From Stenotrophomonas maltophilia (GTDB lineage: Bacteria; Pseudomonadota; Gammaproteobacteria; Xanthomonadales; Xanthomonadaceae), in the NCBI RefSeq assembly GCF_006974125.1, contig NZ_CP037858.1, positions 3,720,001 to 3,784,000 of the forward strand: 64,000 nucleotides of DNA, written 5' to 3'. The stretch's first letter is position 1; every line of letters starts with the position of its first letter. The position numbers and the translations under genes are program-made. The notes beneath the pieces are model-generated. The model worked only from the letters and a program-made list of their open reading frames with translations, was not told the DNA's origin and did not search any database. Below are positions 45,533-55,160 of this stretch, piece after piece.

Positions 45533-48205
45533 TTACACCGCAGCCGGATCGCGCTTGCCGGTGTCGATGCCGTACCTGGCGATGGCCTCCTGCATCCGCG
45601 AACGCTCGATGCGACCTTCATCGGCCAGCGTCTTCAACGCTGCCAGCACGATGAAATGACGGTCCACTTCGAAGAACGTGCGCAGCGATTCACGCGTGTC
45701 GGAACGGCCGAAGCCATCGGTGCCGAGTGCGGTGAAGCGGCGGTCGTTGATGAAGGGGCGGATCTGGTCGCCGACGATCTTCATGTAGTCGGTGGCCACC
45801 ACCACCGGGCCTTCATGGCCCTGCAGGCACTGCTGCACGTAGGGTACGCGCGGCTGCTCGGCCGGATGCAACAGGTTCCAGCGTTCGGCGGCCAGGCCAT
45901 CGCGGCGCAGTTCGGTCAGGCTGGTCGCGCTCCACACATCGCTGGCGATGCAGAAGTCCTGCTGCAGCAGTTCTGCCGCGGCTTCCACTTCGCGCAGGAT
46001 CGAGCCGGCGCCCATCAGCTGCACGCGTGGCTGCGAGGCGGCATCGGCGGCTGCCGGGTGCAGCAGGTAGAGGCCCTTCAGGATGCCGGTCTCGGCGCCT
46101 TCGGGCAGTGCCGGCTGCGGGTAGTTCTCGTTGAGTACGGTGATGTAGTAGTAGATGTCTTCCTGGTCGACATACATGCGGCGCAGGCCGTCATGGATGA
46201 TCACCGCCAGCTCGTAGTTGTAGGTCGGGTCGTAGGACACGCAGCTGGGAATCACCGACGACAGCACGTGGCTGTGGCCGTCATCGTGCTGCAGGCCTTC
46301 GCCCATCAGCGTGGTGCGGCCCGACGTGGCACCGAGCAGGAAGCCGCGGGTACGCGCATCGGCAGCGGCCCAGGCCAGGTCACCGACGCGCTGCAGGCCG
46401 AACATCGAATAGAAGATGTAGAACGGAATCGTCGCCAGGCCGTGGTTGCTGTAGGCGGTGCCGGCGGCGATCCACGAACAGATCGCACCGGATTCATTGA
46501 TGCCTTCCTGCAGGATCTGGCCGTCCTTGGCTTCCTTGTAATAGCTCAGCTGGCCGGCGTCCTGCGGGGTGTACAGCTGGCCCAGGTAGGAGTGGATGCC
46601 GATCTGGCGGAACAGGCCTTCCATGCCGAAGGTGCGCGATTCATCGGGCACGATCGGAATCACCAGCTTGCCCAGTTCCGGGTCCTTCAACAGGCTGGTG
46701 AGGATGCGCACGAAGCCCATGGTGGTGGACTGGCCGCGATCGCCACTGCCCTGCAGCTGGGTGTTGAAGATCGACAGTGGTGGCAGCGGCAGGGGATCGA
46801 CCTTGGCCAGGCGCGCTGGCAACTGCCCACCCTGGATGCGGCGGCGCTCGGCGAAGTAGGCCGCCTCGGCGCTGCCCGGTTCCGGGCGCAGGTAGGGCAT
46901 CTCCTCCAGCTGGTCGTCGCTGACCGGCAGGTTGAAGCGGTCACGGAAGGCACGCACCGCGTCGGCGCTCATCTTCTTCAGCTGGTGGTTGATGTTCTGG
47001 CCTTCGCCGGCTTCGCCCATGCCGAAACCCTTGACCGTCTTGGCCAGGATCACGGTGGGCCGGCCGCTGGTGTTCACTGCCTGCTGGTAGGCGGCGAAGA
47101 CCTTCTGTGGATCATGGCCACCACGCGCCAGCGCCCAGATATCGTCGTCGCTCATGTGCGCGACCAGCTCCAGCAGCTCGGGGTAGCGACCGAAGAAGTG
47201 TTCGCGCACGTAGGCGCCGCTCTGCGACTTGAAGGTCTGGTAGTCGCCGTCCACGCACTCCATCATGCGCTGGCGCAGCAGGCCGCTGTGGTCGCGGGCC
47301 AGCAGGTCGTCCCAGCCGCTGCCCCAGATCAGCTTGATCACGTTCCAGCCGGCCGCGCGGAAGGTGCCTTCCAGTTCCTGGATGACCTTGGCGTTGCCGC
47401 GTACCGGACCGTCCAGGCGCTGCAGGTTGCAGTTGACCACGAACACGATGTTGTCCAGCCGCTCGCGGCCGGCCAGGGAAATTGCCGCCAGCGATTCGGG
47501 CTGATCCATTTCGCCGTCGCCGAGGAAGGCCCAGACCCTGCGGCCCTGGTGCTCTTTCAGGCCGCGGTATTCCAGGTAACGCATATAGCGCGCCTGGTAG
47601 GCGGCGGTCAGCGGGCCCAGCCCCATCGACACGGTGGGGAACTGCCAGAACTCCGGCATCAGGCGTGGGTGCGGATACGAGGACAGGCCTTCGCGGCCGG
47701 CTTCGCGGCGGAAGTTGTCCATCCGTGCCGGATCGATGCGGCCTTCCACGTAGGCGCGGCCATAGATGCCCGGCGCCGAATGGCCCTGGATGTAGATCAT
47801 GTCGCCGTCGAAGGTGTCGGTGCGGCCACGGAAGAAGTGATCGAAGCCCACGTCGTACAGCACCGCTGCCGACTGGTAGGTAGCGATGTGGCCGCCGACG
47901 TTGGAATGCTTGCCGGCACGCAGCACCATCACCATCGCGTTCCAGCGGATCATCGCGTTCAGGCGGCGCTCGATGGCCAGGTCGCCCGGGTAGGCCGGCT
48001 GGCGCTCGGGCGGGATGGTGTTGACGTAGGCGGTCCAGGCACGGGTATGCAGGTCGCCGTGCTGCTGCGCGTCCAGATCGCTCAGCTGGTCGATCAGGTA
48101 GTGCGCGCGCGGCCGGCCGCCGGCCTGCATCACCGCCTCCAGCGATTCACGCCATTCCTGGGTTTCCAGTGGATCGGTATCGAAGGGAATGAGGGCTTGG
48201 TTCAT
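45533..48205 (-). CDS. aceE: Pyruvate dehydrogenase E1 component (homodimeric)
   Basis: An 890-residue thiamine-diphosphate enzyme, the E1 of the pyruvate dehydrogenase complex, of the single-chain AceE type (E. coli AceE is 887). The cofactor-binding GDGEMDQPES, NCNLQRLDGPVRGN, and the HGNGHIA-like GKHSNVGGHIATYQSA stretch (about 118-133) are visible, as are the C-terminal YMKIVGDQIRPFI and ALGTDGFGRSDTRE. The ATG at 48205 gives the family N-terminus; an upstream in-frame extension is not credible. aceF and lpd are not adjacent, so it stands alone here. I saw nothing definite in the 245 bp upstream. Confidence 0.95.
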   Translation of the reverse strand: MNQALIPFDTDPLETQEWRESLEAVMQAGGRPRAHYLIDQLSDLDAQQHGDLHTRAWTAYVNTIPPERQPAYPGDLAIERRLNAMIRWNAMVMVLRAGKHSNVGGHIATYQSAAVLYDVGFDHFFRGRTDTFDGDMIYIQGHSAPGIYGRAYVEGRIDPARMDNFRREAGREGLSSYPHPRLMPEFWQFPTVSMGLGPLTAAYQARYMRYLEYRGLKEHQGRRVWAFLGDGEMDQPESLAAISLAGRERLDNIVFVVNCNLQRLDGPVRGNAKVIQELEGTFRAAGWNVIKLIWGSGWDDLLARDHSGLLRQRMMECVDGDYQTFKSQSGAYVREHFFGRYPELLELVAHMSDDDIWALARGGHDPQKVFAAYQQAVNTSGRPTVILAKTVKGFGMGEAGEGQNINHQLKKMSADAVRAFRDRFNLPVSDDQLEEMPYLRPEPGSAEAAYFAERRRIQGGQLPARLAKVDPLPLPPLSIFNTQLQGSGDRGQSTTMGFVRILTSLLKDPELGKLVIPIVPDESRTFGMEGLFRQIGIHSYLGQLYTPQDAGQLSYYKEAKDGQILQEGINESGAICSWIAAGTAYSNHGLATIPFYIFYSMFGLQRVGDLAWAAADARTRGFLLGATSGRTTLMGEGLQHDDGHSHVLSSVIPSCVSYDPTYNYELAVIIHDGLRRMYVDQEDIYYYITVLNENYPQPALPEGAETGILKGLYLLHPAAADAASQPRVQLMGAGSILREVEAAAELLQQDFCIASDVWSATSLTELRRDGLAAERWNLLHPAEQPRVPYVQQCLQGHEGPVVVATDYMKIVGDQIRPFINDRRFTALGTDGFGRSDTRESLRTFFEVDRHFIVLAALKTLADEGRIERSRMQEAIARYGIDTGKRDPAAV

Positions 48206-48450
48206 GACTGTCTCCAGAGGGCGCCGGTCGGACTTCTGCCTGGGCGACAACACCGGCAGGGCGCACAGCACTGGAGCGGGGTCGCAACGGCGGGGGCCGT
48301 GACGCGAAGGGCGACCGTGGCGGCCACCGAGAAGACAAGCGTAGGCCTGCTCCCCACGCTTCGGTAGGCGTGCAGGGCTTGGGTCTCTGGCAAGCAAGGG
48401 TTGGTGCCGCGCGTCGTATCAAGGGCGGATGCGCTGGGCGCGGCCGCCGA

Positions 48451-48750
48451 TCAGGCCGGGGACAGCCCAGGCAGGAACACCGGGATGATCGCCACGCCGA
48501 CGCCCAGCAGGCACCAGGCGACGATGGGCAACCAGCGCGCCAGGCGTTGGGCGGGTTCCGATGCACGGCGGCCGCCGATCCACAGCAGCAGCGTGAGCAC
48601 ACCTAGCGCATAGGCGAGGACGACGATCACCGGATGCACATGGATGACCCGGCTGGGCGGCCACATCTGCTGCTGGTAGGCGGTGGTGTGGGCGACCAGC
48701 AGCAGGAACAGCAGGCTGCTGAGGGTGTTGATGGCGGTGCGTGCGTTGAT
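48451..48750 (-). CDS. Small membrane protein, possible ATC start
   Basis: A 99-residue protein if started at ATC (48750-48748). Three hydrophobic helices lie near 9-23, 36-52 and 72-92, separated by WPPSR and a basic GGRRASEPAQRLAR loop. No ATG, GTG or TTG lies between the strong ribosome binding site AAGGAG (48763-48758) and the first helix; the ATC seven bases after it is the best placed start. The first in-frame ATG is at 48849, which would add 33 polar residues and run towards the divergent sigma-factor gene. Function unknown. Confidence 0.6.
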   Translation of the reverse strand: MNARTAINTLSSLLFLLLVAHTTAYQQQMWPPSRVIHVHPVIVVLAYALGVLTLLLWIGGRRASEPAQRLARWLPIVAWCLLGVGVAIIPVFLPGLSPA

Positions 48751-48887
48751 GGGAGCACTCCTTGTGCGGGCTGCCGGGACATCGCAGGGGCCGCATTCTA
48801 GCGGCTGCCTGCCGGCTGTTGAAACGCCACTGTCATCGATGGCGGTCACCCTGCGGGGCTTTCCAGCCTCGGGGTGGTTGGCCGGCC

Positions 48888-49403
48888 GTGAACAGCGTGA
48901 GGATCTGGGAGAAGAGCTACGAACTGCGGCGCCGGCTGCTGCGTGGCTTCTTCCTGCGTCGCGGTTCGGCCAGCGAGGATGCCGAAGACCTGGCGCAGGA
49001 GGTCTATCTTCGCCTGCTGCGCAGCACCGGCGAAGATGCCGATGCGGTCGAGAACCCGGAAGCCTACCTGTTCACCGTGGCGGCCAACCTGGCGCGCGAG
49101 CACGCGCGCGCGCGGTCGTCGCTGCCGCCGCTGGAAGACGTCGACCTGCTGGCCGAAGTGCTGAAAAGCGAAGAAGACATCGAAGGCGAATTCGAGCGTG
49201 CGCAGCGCTGGAACGATATCCGCAGCACCATCGCACGACTGCCGGCAACCACGCGGCGGGTGATGGAGCTGCACTACCGCGACGGGCTGGACTGCCCGGG
49301 AATCAGCCAGCAGCTGCAGGTGTCGGTGCACATGGTGCGCAAGCACATCGGCAAGGGTCTGGAGGCCTGCAGGAAGGCGCTGGGCGCCAGGGAGCTCACA
49401 TGA
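48888..49403 (+). CDS. FecI-like ECF sigma factor
   Basis: A 171-residue extracytoplasmic-function sigma factor. Region 2 is seen in ASEDAEDLAQEVYLRLLR and VENPEAYLFTVAANLAREHAR; region 4 in LPATTRRVMELHYRDGLDCPGISQQL with the recognition helix SVHMVRKHIGKGLEACRKAL. This is the iron-starvation (FecI) type used for cell-surface signalling. The start is GTG at 48888, with another GTG three codons on. Its stop overlaps the FecR-like gene (ATGA). The target should be the receptor gene two places downstream. Confidence 0.9.
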   Translation: MNSVRIWEKSYELRRRLLRGFFLRRGSASEDAEDLAQEVYLRLLRSTGEDADAVENPEAYLFTVAANLAREHARARSSLPPLEDVDLLAEVLKSEEDIEGEFERAQRWNDIRSTIARLPATTRRVMELHYRDGLDCPGISQQLQVSVHMVRKHIGKGLEACRKALGARELT

Positions 49404-50422
49404 ACCGGAATTCATCGCCCGTGGCCGACGACACGATCGCCTGCGAGGCCATGGACTGGTTCCTGCGCAATCGCGAGGGGCCGTTGGATGAGGCCGGGCG
49501 CGTCGCGTTCCTGGAGTGGATGAAGCGCTCGCCGGAGCATGTGCGCGCCTACATGCGCGCCCTCGCGCTTCACCGGCAGGTCGGTGAGGCGCTGCAATCG
49601 CCGTTGGCTGACGAGGCGGCGGTTCCACCGCGGCAGATCGCCGCCAAGGTGGTGCCGCTGTTCGGTAGCGTGCACGCGCCGCCGCGCGCTGTGCCGCGTC
49701 GCGGTCGTGCGCGCTGGTGGGTGGCGGCTGCCGCAGCCTGTATCGCCCTGCTCGGCGTGGGCCTGGTTCCGCAGGTGGCGCCCACCGAGCAGCTTTACAG
49801 TGCCGGACAGGGTGAACTTCGCGACCTGGTGCTGCCCGACCAGACCCAGGTGCGGCTCAACGCGGACAGCCGCCTGCGGGTACGCATGGGCTGGTTCAGC
49901 CGCAAGGTGGAGCTGCTGCAGGGTGAGGCCACGTTCGACATCGCCCGCGACCGCCGTCCGTTCGAGGTGCAGGTGAACGGCCTGGAGATCCGGGACATCG
50001 GCACGGTATTCGATGTGTCGCGACGGCTGCAGAGCACGCGCATCGGCGTGGTCTCCGGCGAGGTGGAGGTATGGAGCCAGGGTGCGGACGCCCGGCGTCT
50101 TGCGCAACTGGGCGAAGGCCGGGTGGTGCAGGTCGACGCGCGCAGCCATGCGGTCGAGTCATTGGACCTGCCATTGTCGATGCTGCTGGATTGGCAGCAG
50201 CGCAAAGTGTCCTTCCTCGACGAGCGGCTGGACGAGGTGGCCGCTGCCTTCAACCGGCACAACCAGGTGCAGGTGCGCGTGCTGGACGAAGGCGCGGCAT
50301 CGGCACGGTTGTCGGGCAGTCTCGATGCGCATCGCATCGGTGCGCTGCAGGCCTTCCTCGAACGCGACCCGCGTTTCGTGGTGAAGCGCGAAGGCGACAC
50401 CGTGCGGGTTGGCAGTCGCTGA
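49400..50422 (+). CDS. FecR-like anti-sigma regulator
   Basis: A 340-residue single-span regulator. The N-terminal cytoplasmic domain (about 1-90) has the DUF4880-type pattern AMDWFLRNREGPLDEAGRVAFLEW and HVRAYMRALALHRQ. One membrane helix lies at about 97-115. The periplasmic FecR domain follows (GELRDLVLPDQTQVRLNADS, then FDVSRRLQ and RIGVVSGEVEV), and the C-terminal STN-like part (SFLDERLDEVAAAFNRHN) receives the signal from the receptor. It transmits occupancy of the downstream receptor to the sigma factor, to which it is translationally coupled. Confidence 0.9.
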   Translation: MNRNSSPVADDTIACEAMDWFLRNREGPLDEAGRVAFLEWMKRSPEHVRAYMRALALHRQVGEALQSPLADEAAVPPRQIAAKVVPLFGSVHAPPRAVPRRGRARWWVAAAAACIALLGVGLVPQVAPTEQLYSAGQGELRDLVLPDQTQVRLNADSRLRVRMGWFSRKVELLQGEATFDIARDRRPFEVQVNGLEIRDIGTVFDVSRRLQSTRIGVVSGEVEVWSQGADARRLAQLGEGRVVQVDARSHAVESLDLPLSMLLDWQQRKVSFLDERLDEVAAAFNRHNQVQVRVLDEGAASARLSGSLDAHRIGALQAFLERDPRFVVKREGDTVRVGSR

Positions 50423-50440
50423 GGCCGACGTGGCCGTTGA

Positions 50441-50458
50441 CTGTCAGAAAAAATTCAT
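50441..50458 (+). promoter_or_regulatory. Pho-box-like or ECF promoter element
   Basis: CTGTCAG, AAAA, AATTCAT matches the Pho-box pattern CTGTCAT-N4-CTGTCAT at 10 of 14 positions, 106 bp before the receptor start. The second half is weak. The same stretch could instead belong to a promoter for the FecI-like sigma factor. Confidence 0.35.
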
Positions 50459-50563
50459 CGAATCCGCGTTCTCCACTTCGGTGAATGCGGGCTCTTACTT
50501 GGGAGAAGCCGCTGCCGAGCCACGCAGCGGCGCCTGCTGCCTTCTCTCTTCCAAGGACCCGTG

Positions 50564-53497
50564 ATGCGCAACACGCTCTACCTGTCGATCATCCTCGCCC
50601 TGTCTCCCTGCAGCGTGCCGCTGGCCTTCGCCGCCGGTGCCGATGGCCTGGAGGCGCGTGTATCCACGCCGATCGCGGCGCAGCCGTTGGCGCGTGCGCT
50701 GGAGCAGTTGTCGCGCAGTTCCGGGGTACAGTTCCTGTACTCGGCCGGCGGTGATGCCCGCATGGCCGGTGCGGTGCCGCGCGGTGCCACCGTCAGGCAG
50801 GCGCTGGACGCGCTGCTGGCAGGGACCGGCCTGGGTTACACCGTGGTCGATGGCAATGTCATCGCCATCGATCCGGCACCCGTAAGCAACGCGCCGAAGC
50901 CGGCCGCGCCGAAGCCGCGCGAGGCCGAGGCGGTGGTGGCGCCGACCCTGGATACGGTGAAGGTGATTGCCGCACATGAGGTCATCGACCAGAAGAAGTC
51001 GTCGCCGGTGATCAAGGATTCGGTGGTCTACGACGAAATGGACAGCTACGGCGACGAGACACTGGCCGAGAGCCTGATGGCCGCTCCAGGCCTGAGTGCG
51101 GTAGAGGATGCCGGCGAGCCACGCTACGTGACCGTGCGCGGCGTGCAGGCCAACCTCAACTACACCACCATCGATGGCATCGCGATTGCCAGCGTGGGAG
51201 GCAGTGGCTCCGGCGAGCGCATGAACAACCTGCAGCTGATTCCCAGCGACATCGGCACCCGTACCGACATCTACAAGAGCTTCAGTGCGGAGCAGGCACC
51301 GGATGCGATCGGCGGCGTGATCGACATCATCAGCCGCAGTGCCTTCGACCGGTCGGGCAAGTACGTGTTTGCCGATGTGGCAGGCATCTATTCCACCGCC
51401 GAGACCAACGTCGAGCGCAGCGCAGGCGGCAACCACGAGACCCGGGGCCACTTCGGCAAGAGCGCCAAGATGGTGTTCTCCAACCAGTTCGGCGTCGACC
51501 AGGAGTTCGGCATCGTTGCGGTGGCACGCTATGAGCAGCGTTCACGCAACAGCGTCAAGCGCTGGGTGGAGTCGAACTACTACTACAACGACGCTGGCAA
51601 ATACCTCACCGACGGTACCACCGGTCCGGACGAGGCCAAGGGCTGGAACGGGCTGCGTGCGCCTGGCAACTTCAGCACCGGTACCTATACCAACTTCATC
51701 ACCAACTTCGGTGGCTCCGCCAAGCTTGAGTGGAAGCCCTCGGATGATCCGTTCTACGCATCGCTGCTGCTGTACTCGTACCGGTTCTACGAGAACTCGA
51801 CGATGAACAAGACTGATCTGTACGGCAACGCCAAGTTTCCGATCCGCAACCAGACCGAGGACAGCGGCACCACCCAGATCAACAGCATCTACATCAAGAA
51901 CCGCCACGACCGCTGGGACCGCAGCAACCGTGGCGCCATCGCCAGCTTCAACTGGGACATGGGCGACCGCTCGCGGCTGACCCTGCGTGGCGGCCATACC
52001 GAAGAGACCTTCCACAACAACCAGGTCTACTGGGGTGTGCGCGCCTACCCAGGCAATCTGTTCGTCGACTACGAGAACGACAGCCACGGGTTCCCCAACG
52101 CGGTTGCGGTTTCCGATTCCAGCCTGCTGACCAGCTCGGCGTTCAAGCTCAATCCGGCGCAGGCCTATGTCTCCCCGCGCGATGCAAAGGAGAGCATCGA
52201 CAACCTGCGCGCCGACTTCAGCTACAACATCGACGCCGATGCGCGTGGCTTCGGCCTGGCCGCCGGCGCCGAATACCGCCATCTTAAGATCTGGCAGGAC
52301 ATCGACTTCGACTACTTCAAGAGCAGTGCCACGCTCAACGACTACCTGTATCCGGGTTCGACGCTGCTGGGCAGCGTGCCGGGCTTCCCGCTGATCGACA
52401 ACCGCAAGTGGAACGAGGAACTGCTGCCGAAACTGGGCAGCAACAATGCGGCGTATCCAAATGCCAACTTCACCAGCGACTACAAGTATGTAGAGGACAT
52501 CACCAATGCCTATGTATCCGCGCACTATGCCTGGGACCGGCTGCTGCTGATCGGCGGCCTGCGCTACGACCACACCCGCTTCGATGCCTACAGCCCATTC
52601 AGCGATGATGGCGGAACTACCTATACCTCCGCCTTCCGCAACACGAGCGGTGGCTACAACAACCTGCTGCCTTCGTTGAATGCGACGTTCAAGCTGAGCG
52701 AGGACCAGCGCCTGCGCTTCTCCGCCAGCCGCACGCTGGGCCGGCCGACGCCGAGCAACATCGCCCAGGCCACCAGCACCAGCTGTGGCGATGACGAGGA
52801 GGGCAGGGGCTTCTGCACCATCAAGCAGGGCAATGCCGACCTGCAGCCACGCCGTTCCACCAACATCGACCTGGCGTGGGACCTGTATTTCAACGGCAAC
52901 AACGGCCTGGTCTCGGTGGCGCTGTTCGACAAGGTGATCAAGGACGACATCTACACCCTGACCACCTTCGAGAACGTGGGCGATACCCGCTACCGGGTGA
53001 CCCAGCCGATGAACACCGATGAGTCCACGCTGCGCGGCGTCGAGTTCGCGGTGGCCAACCGCAACCTGCAGTGGGGCCGCCAGCGTTTCGACATGTACTT
53101 CAACGCCACGCGGCTGGAAGGCCAGACCAACTACCGCATCACTGATGGCACCGAGCGCCGCCTGGACCGCCTGCTGTACCAGCCGGACTGGTCGCTCAAT
53201 GGCTCGGTGATCTGGCGCATGCCGTGGAAGAGCGCGCAGCTGCGCCTGTCCGGCACCTACCGCAGCCGGATGCTGGTCGACTTCGGCGACACCCAGTGGC
53301 TGGATTCGTACTACGACCCGTACATGACCTTCAACATGGGCTTCAGCCACAAGGTCAGCAAGCACGTGACGCTGAAGTACGAGGCCAAGAACCTGTTCAA
53401 TACCCAGCCGACCTACAGCACCGGCCCGAACGGGCGCTTCCGTACCGAGATCGACGACTACGGCCGCTTCTTCTACTTCCACATCATCTACAACTGA
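50564..53497 (+). CDS. TonB-dependent transducer-type receptor with STN domain
   Basis: A 977-residue outer-membrane receptor able to signal. After the signal peptide (about 1-24) comes an STN domain (about 35-105: TPIAAQPLARALEQLSRSSG, then GATVRQALDALLAGTGLGYTVVDGN), a Pro/Ala linker, the plug (LAESLMAAPGLSAVED, EPRYVTVRGVQANLN) and a large barrel. It ends with YGRFFYFHIIYN, a typical C-terminal aromatic. STN contacts the FecR-like protein upstream. AAGGA is 6 bases before the ATG. PhoD follows after 10 bp, suggesting a phosphorylated substrate. Confidence 0.92.
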   Translation: MRNTLYLSIILALSPCSVPLAFAAGADGLEARVSTPIAAQPLARALEQLSRSSGVQFLYSAGGDARMAGAVPRGATVRQALDALLAGTGLGYTVVDGNVIAIDPAPVSNAPKPAAPKPREAEAVVAPTLDTVKVIAAHEVIDQKKSSPVIKDSVVYDEMDSYGDETLAESLMAAPGLSAVEDAGEPRYVTVRGVQANLNYTTIDGIAIASVGGSGSGERMNNLQLIPSDIGTRTDIYKSFSAEQAPDAIGGVIDIISRSAFDRSGKYVFADVAGIYSTAETNVERSAGGNHETRGHFGKSAKMVFSNQFGVDQEFGIVAVARYEQRSRNSVKRWVESNYYYNDAGKYLTDGTTGPDEAKGWNGLRAPGNFSTGTYTNFITNFGGSAKLEWKPSDDPFYASLLLYSYRFYENSTMNKTDLYGNAKFPIRNQTEDSGTTQINSIYIKNRHDRWDRSNRGAIASFNWDMGDRSRLTLRGGHTEETFHNNQVYWGVRAYPGNLFVDYENDSHGFPNAVAVSDSSLLTSSAFKLNPAQAYVSPRDAKESIDNLRADFSYNIDADARGFGLAAGAEYRHLKIWQDIDFDYFKSSATLNDYLYPGSTLLGSVPGFPLIDNRKWNEELLPKLGSNNAAYPNANFTSDYKYVEDITNAYVSAHYAWDRLLLIGGLRYDHTRFDAYSPFSDDGGTTYTSAFRNTSGGYNNLLPSLNATFKLSEDQRLRFSASRTLGRPTPSNIAQATSTSCGDDEEGRGFCTIKQGNADLQPRRSTNIDLAWDLYFNGNNGLVSVALFDKVIKDDIYTLTTFENVGDTRYRVTQPMNTDESTLRGVEFAVANRNLQWGRQRFDMYFNATRLEGQTNYRITDGTERRLDRLLYQPDWSLNGSVIWRMPWKSAQLRLSGTYRSRMLVDFGDTQWLDSYYDPYMTFNMGFSHKVSKHVTLKYEAKNLFNTQPTYSTGPNGRFRTEIDDYGRFFYFHIIYN

Positions 53498-53507
53498 GGG
53501 CACAGCC

Positions 53508-55103
53508 GTGGATACGATCAATCGCAGGCGATTCCTGGCCCTGGCCGGTCTGTCCGCTGCCGGTGCCTGGATGGGCACGGCACACGCGCTGGCCGCGCAG
53601 GCCGATGCCACCGCGCTGAACCCGCGCAACCTGCTGGCCAAGCCGCGTTTTGCCAGCACACCCTTCACCCTGGGCGTGGCCTCGGGTGATCCATCGGCCG
53701 ATGGCATGGTGCTGTGGACGCGCCTGGCGACCGAACCGCTGGTGTTCGGCGGTGGCATGCCGGCCCGTCCGATGCGGGTCGATTGGCAGCTGGCAGCAGA
53801 CGAAGGCATGCGCAAGGTGGTACGCCAGGGGGCGGCGATGGCGCATCCCGAACTCGGCCACGCCGTGCACGTGGAACTGTACGGGTTGGCGCCCGGACGG
53901 CCCTACTGGTACCGCTTCACCGTCGGTGGCCACGCCAGTGCGGTCGGCTGCACCCGCACGCTGCCCGCAGCCACGGCCGTGGTGGACCGTGTGCGCTTTG
54001 CGGTGGCCGGTTGCCAGCACTACGAAGAAGGCCACTACACCGCGTGGCGGCGCATTGCCGAGGAGCCGCTCGATTTCGTCTTCCACTACGGTGATTACAT
54101 CTACGAAGGCGAAAGCCAGCCGGGCCTGCGGAAGATGAACGGCCAGCCGTTCACCAACCTGCGCAACCACGTGGGGCCGCAGACCTACACGCTGGACGAT
54201 TACCGCCGCCGCTACGCCCAGTACAAGAGCGATGCCGACCTGCAGGCCGCGCATGCGGCGGCACCGTGGTTCGTCACCTTTGACGACCATGAAGTGGACA
54301 ACAACTGGGCCGGTGCCGAAGACCAGGATGACACGCCCAGCGAAGTGTTCTTGCTGCGTCGCGCACAGGCGTTCCAGGCCTACTACGAGAACATGCCGCT
54401 GCGCCGCTCGGCATTCCCGCGCGACGGCCACATGCAGATGTACCGGCGCGCGCGCTACGGCACGCTGATGGATCTGCACCTGCTCGACACCCGCCAGTAC
54501 CGCAGCAAGCAGGTGAACATGGCGCTGCGTGAGGAGGTGGAATCGGCGGAGCGCAGCATTGTGGGGGCGAAGCAGGAACGCTGGCTGTTCGACGGCCTGG
54601 CCGATGCCGCACCGCGCTGGCATACCGTCGCCCACCAGGTGGCGCTGGGCAACTACATGCGCGAGAAGGACGGGGTGGTGCAGGCGTCCGACGACCAGTG
54701 GTCAGGCTATCTGGACAGCCGCCGGCGCCTGCTTGACCACATCCAGAAGGTGGGCTTCGGCAACGTGGTGACCGCCTGCGGCGACGCGCATCGCCACTAT
54801 GCCAGCGATCTGGTGCAGGACCACCGTGACTCGGGTGTGATCTCCAGCGAGTTCCTCGCCACGTCGATCACTTCCGGCGCCGATGGCCAGGGTGTGGACG
54901 CGTATGCCAGGAACCAGCTTGCGCACAGCCCCTATCTGAAGGCGACCACCGACAAGCGTGGCTACGTGCTGTGCGATGTCACCCGCGATGCGTGGATCGG
55001 CGACATGAAGACGCTGGATACCGTGATGCAGCCGAATGGCGCGGTGCAGAGCTGGAAGCGCTATGCGGTGGAGCATGGCCGGCCAGGGTTGCAGGAGGCC
55101 TGA
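53508..55103 (+). CDS. phoD: PhoD-like phosphodiesterase/alkaline phosphatase
   Basis: A 531-residue PhoD-family enzyme, a calcium/iron-dependent phosphoesterase that releases phosphate from organic esters. The Tat signal NRRRFLALAG (5-14) indicates folded export with bound metal. An N-terminal beta domain (about 50-155) precedes the catalytic part: VAGCQHYEEGHYTAW (about 165-179), FHYGDYIYEG, FDDHEVDNNW and late GDAHRHYASDL give the metal ligands. The start is GTG with GAGGG upstream. It is cotranscribed with the STN receptor and convergent with phospholipase C, across a 12-bp hairpin. Confidence 0.92.
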   Translation: MDTINRRRFLALAGLSAAGAWMGTAHALAAQADATALNPRNLLAKPRFASTPFTLGVASGDPSADGMVLWTRLATEPLVFGGGMPARPMRVDWQLAADEGMRKVVRQGAAMAHPELGHAVHVELYGLAPGRPYWYRFTVGGHASAVGCTRTLPAATAVVDRVRFAVAGCQHYEEGHYTAWRRIAEEPLDFVFHYGDYIYEGESQPGLRKMNGQPFTNLRNHVGPQTYTLDDYRRRYAQYKSDADLQAAHAAAPWFVTFDDHEVDNNWAGAEDQDDTPSEVFLLRRAQAFQAYYENMPLRRSAFPRDGHMQMYRRARYGTLMDLHLLDTRQYRSKQVNMALREEVESAERSIVGAKQERWLFDGLADAAPRWHTVAHQVALGNYMREKDGVVQASDDQWSGYLDSRRRLLDHIQKVGFGNVVTACGDAHRHYASDLVQDHRDSGVISSEFLATSITSGADGQGVDAYARNQLAHSPYLKATTDKRGYVLCDVTRDAWIGDMKTLDTVMQPNGAVQSWKRYAVEHGRPGLQEA

Positions 55104-55119
55104 TCAGCCCAGCCCCTGC

Positions 55120-55146
55120 GTAGAGTCGAGCATGGCTCGACTCTAC
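55120..55146. terminator. GTAG-headed hairpin between phoD and plc
   Basis: GTAGAGTCGAGC (55120-55131), ATG, GCTCGACTCTAC (55135-55146) is a perfect 12-bp palindrome between two convergent stop codons (55103 and 55161). It is a SMAG-like repeat in a terminator position, without T-runs. Confidence 0.65.
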
Positions 55147-55160
55147 AACGGCCGGGTTGC

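Noticed and set aside
45515..48367. A 950-codon open frame opposite aceE
   Set aside because: Mirror frame of AceE; composition is that of reversed high-GC codons, and the AceE reading has all family motifs.
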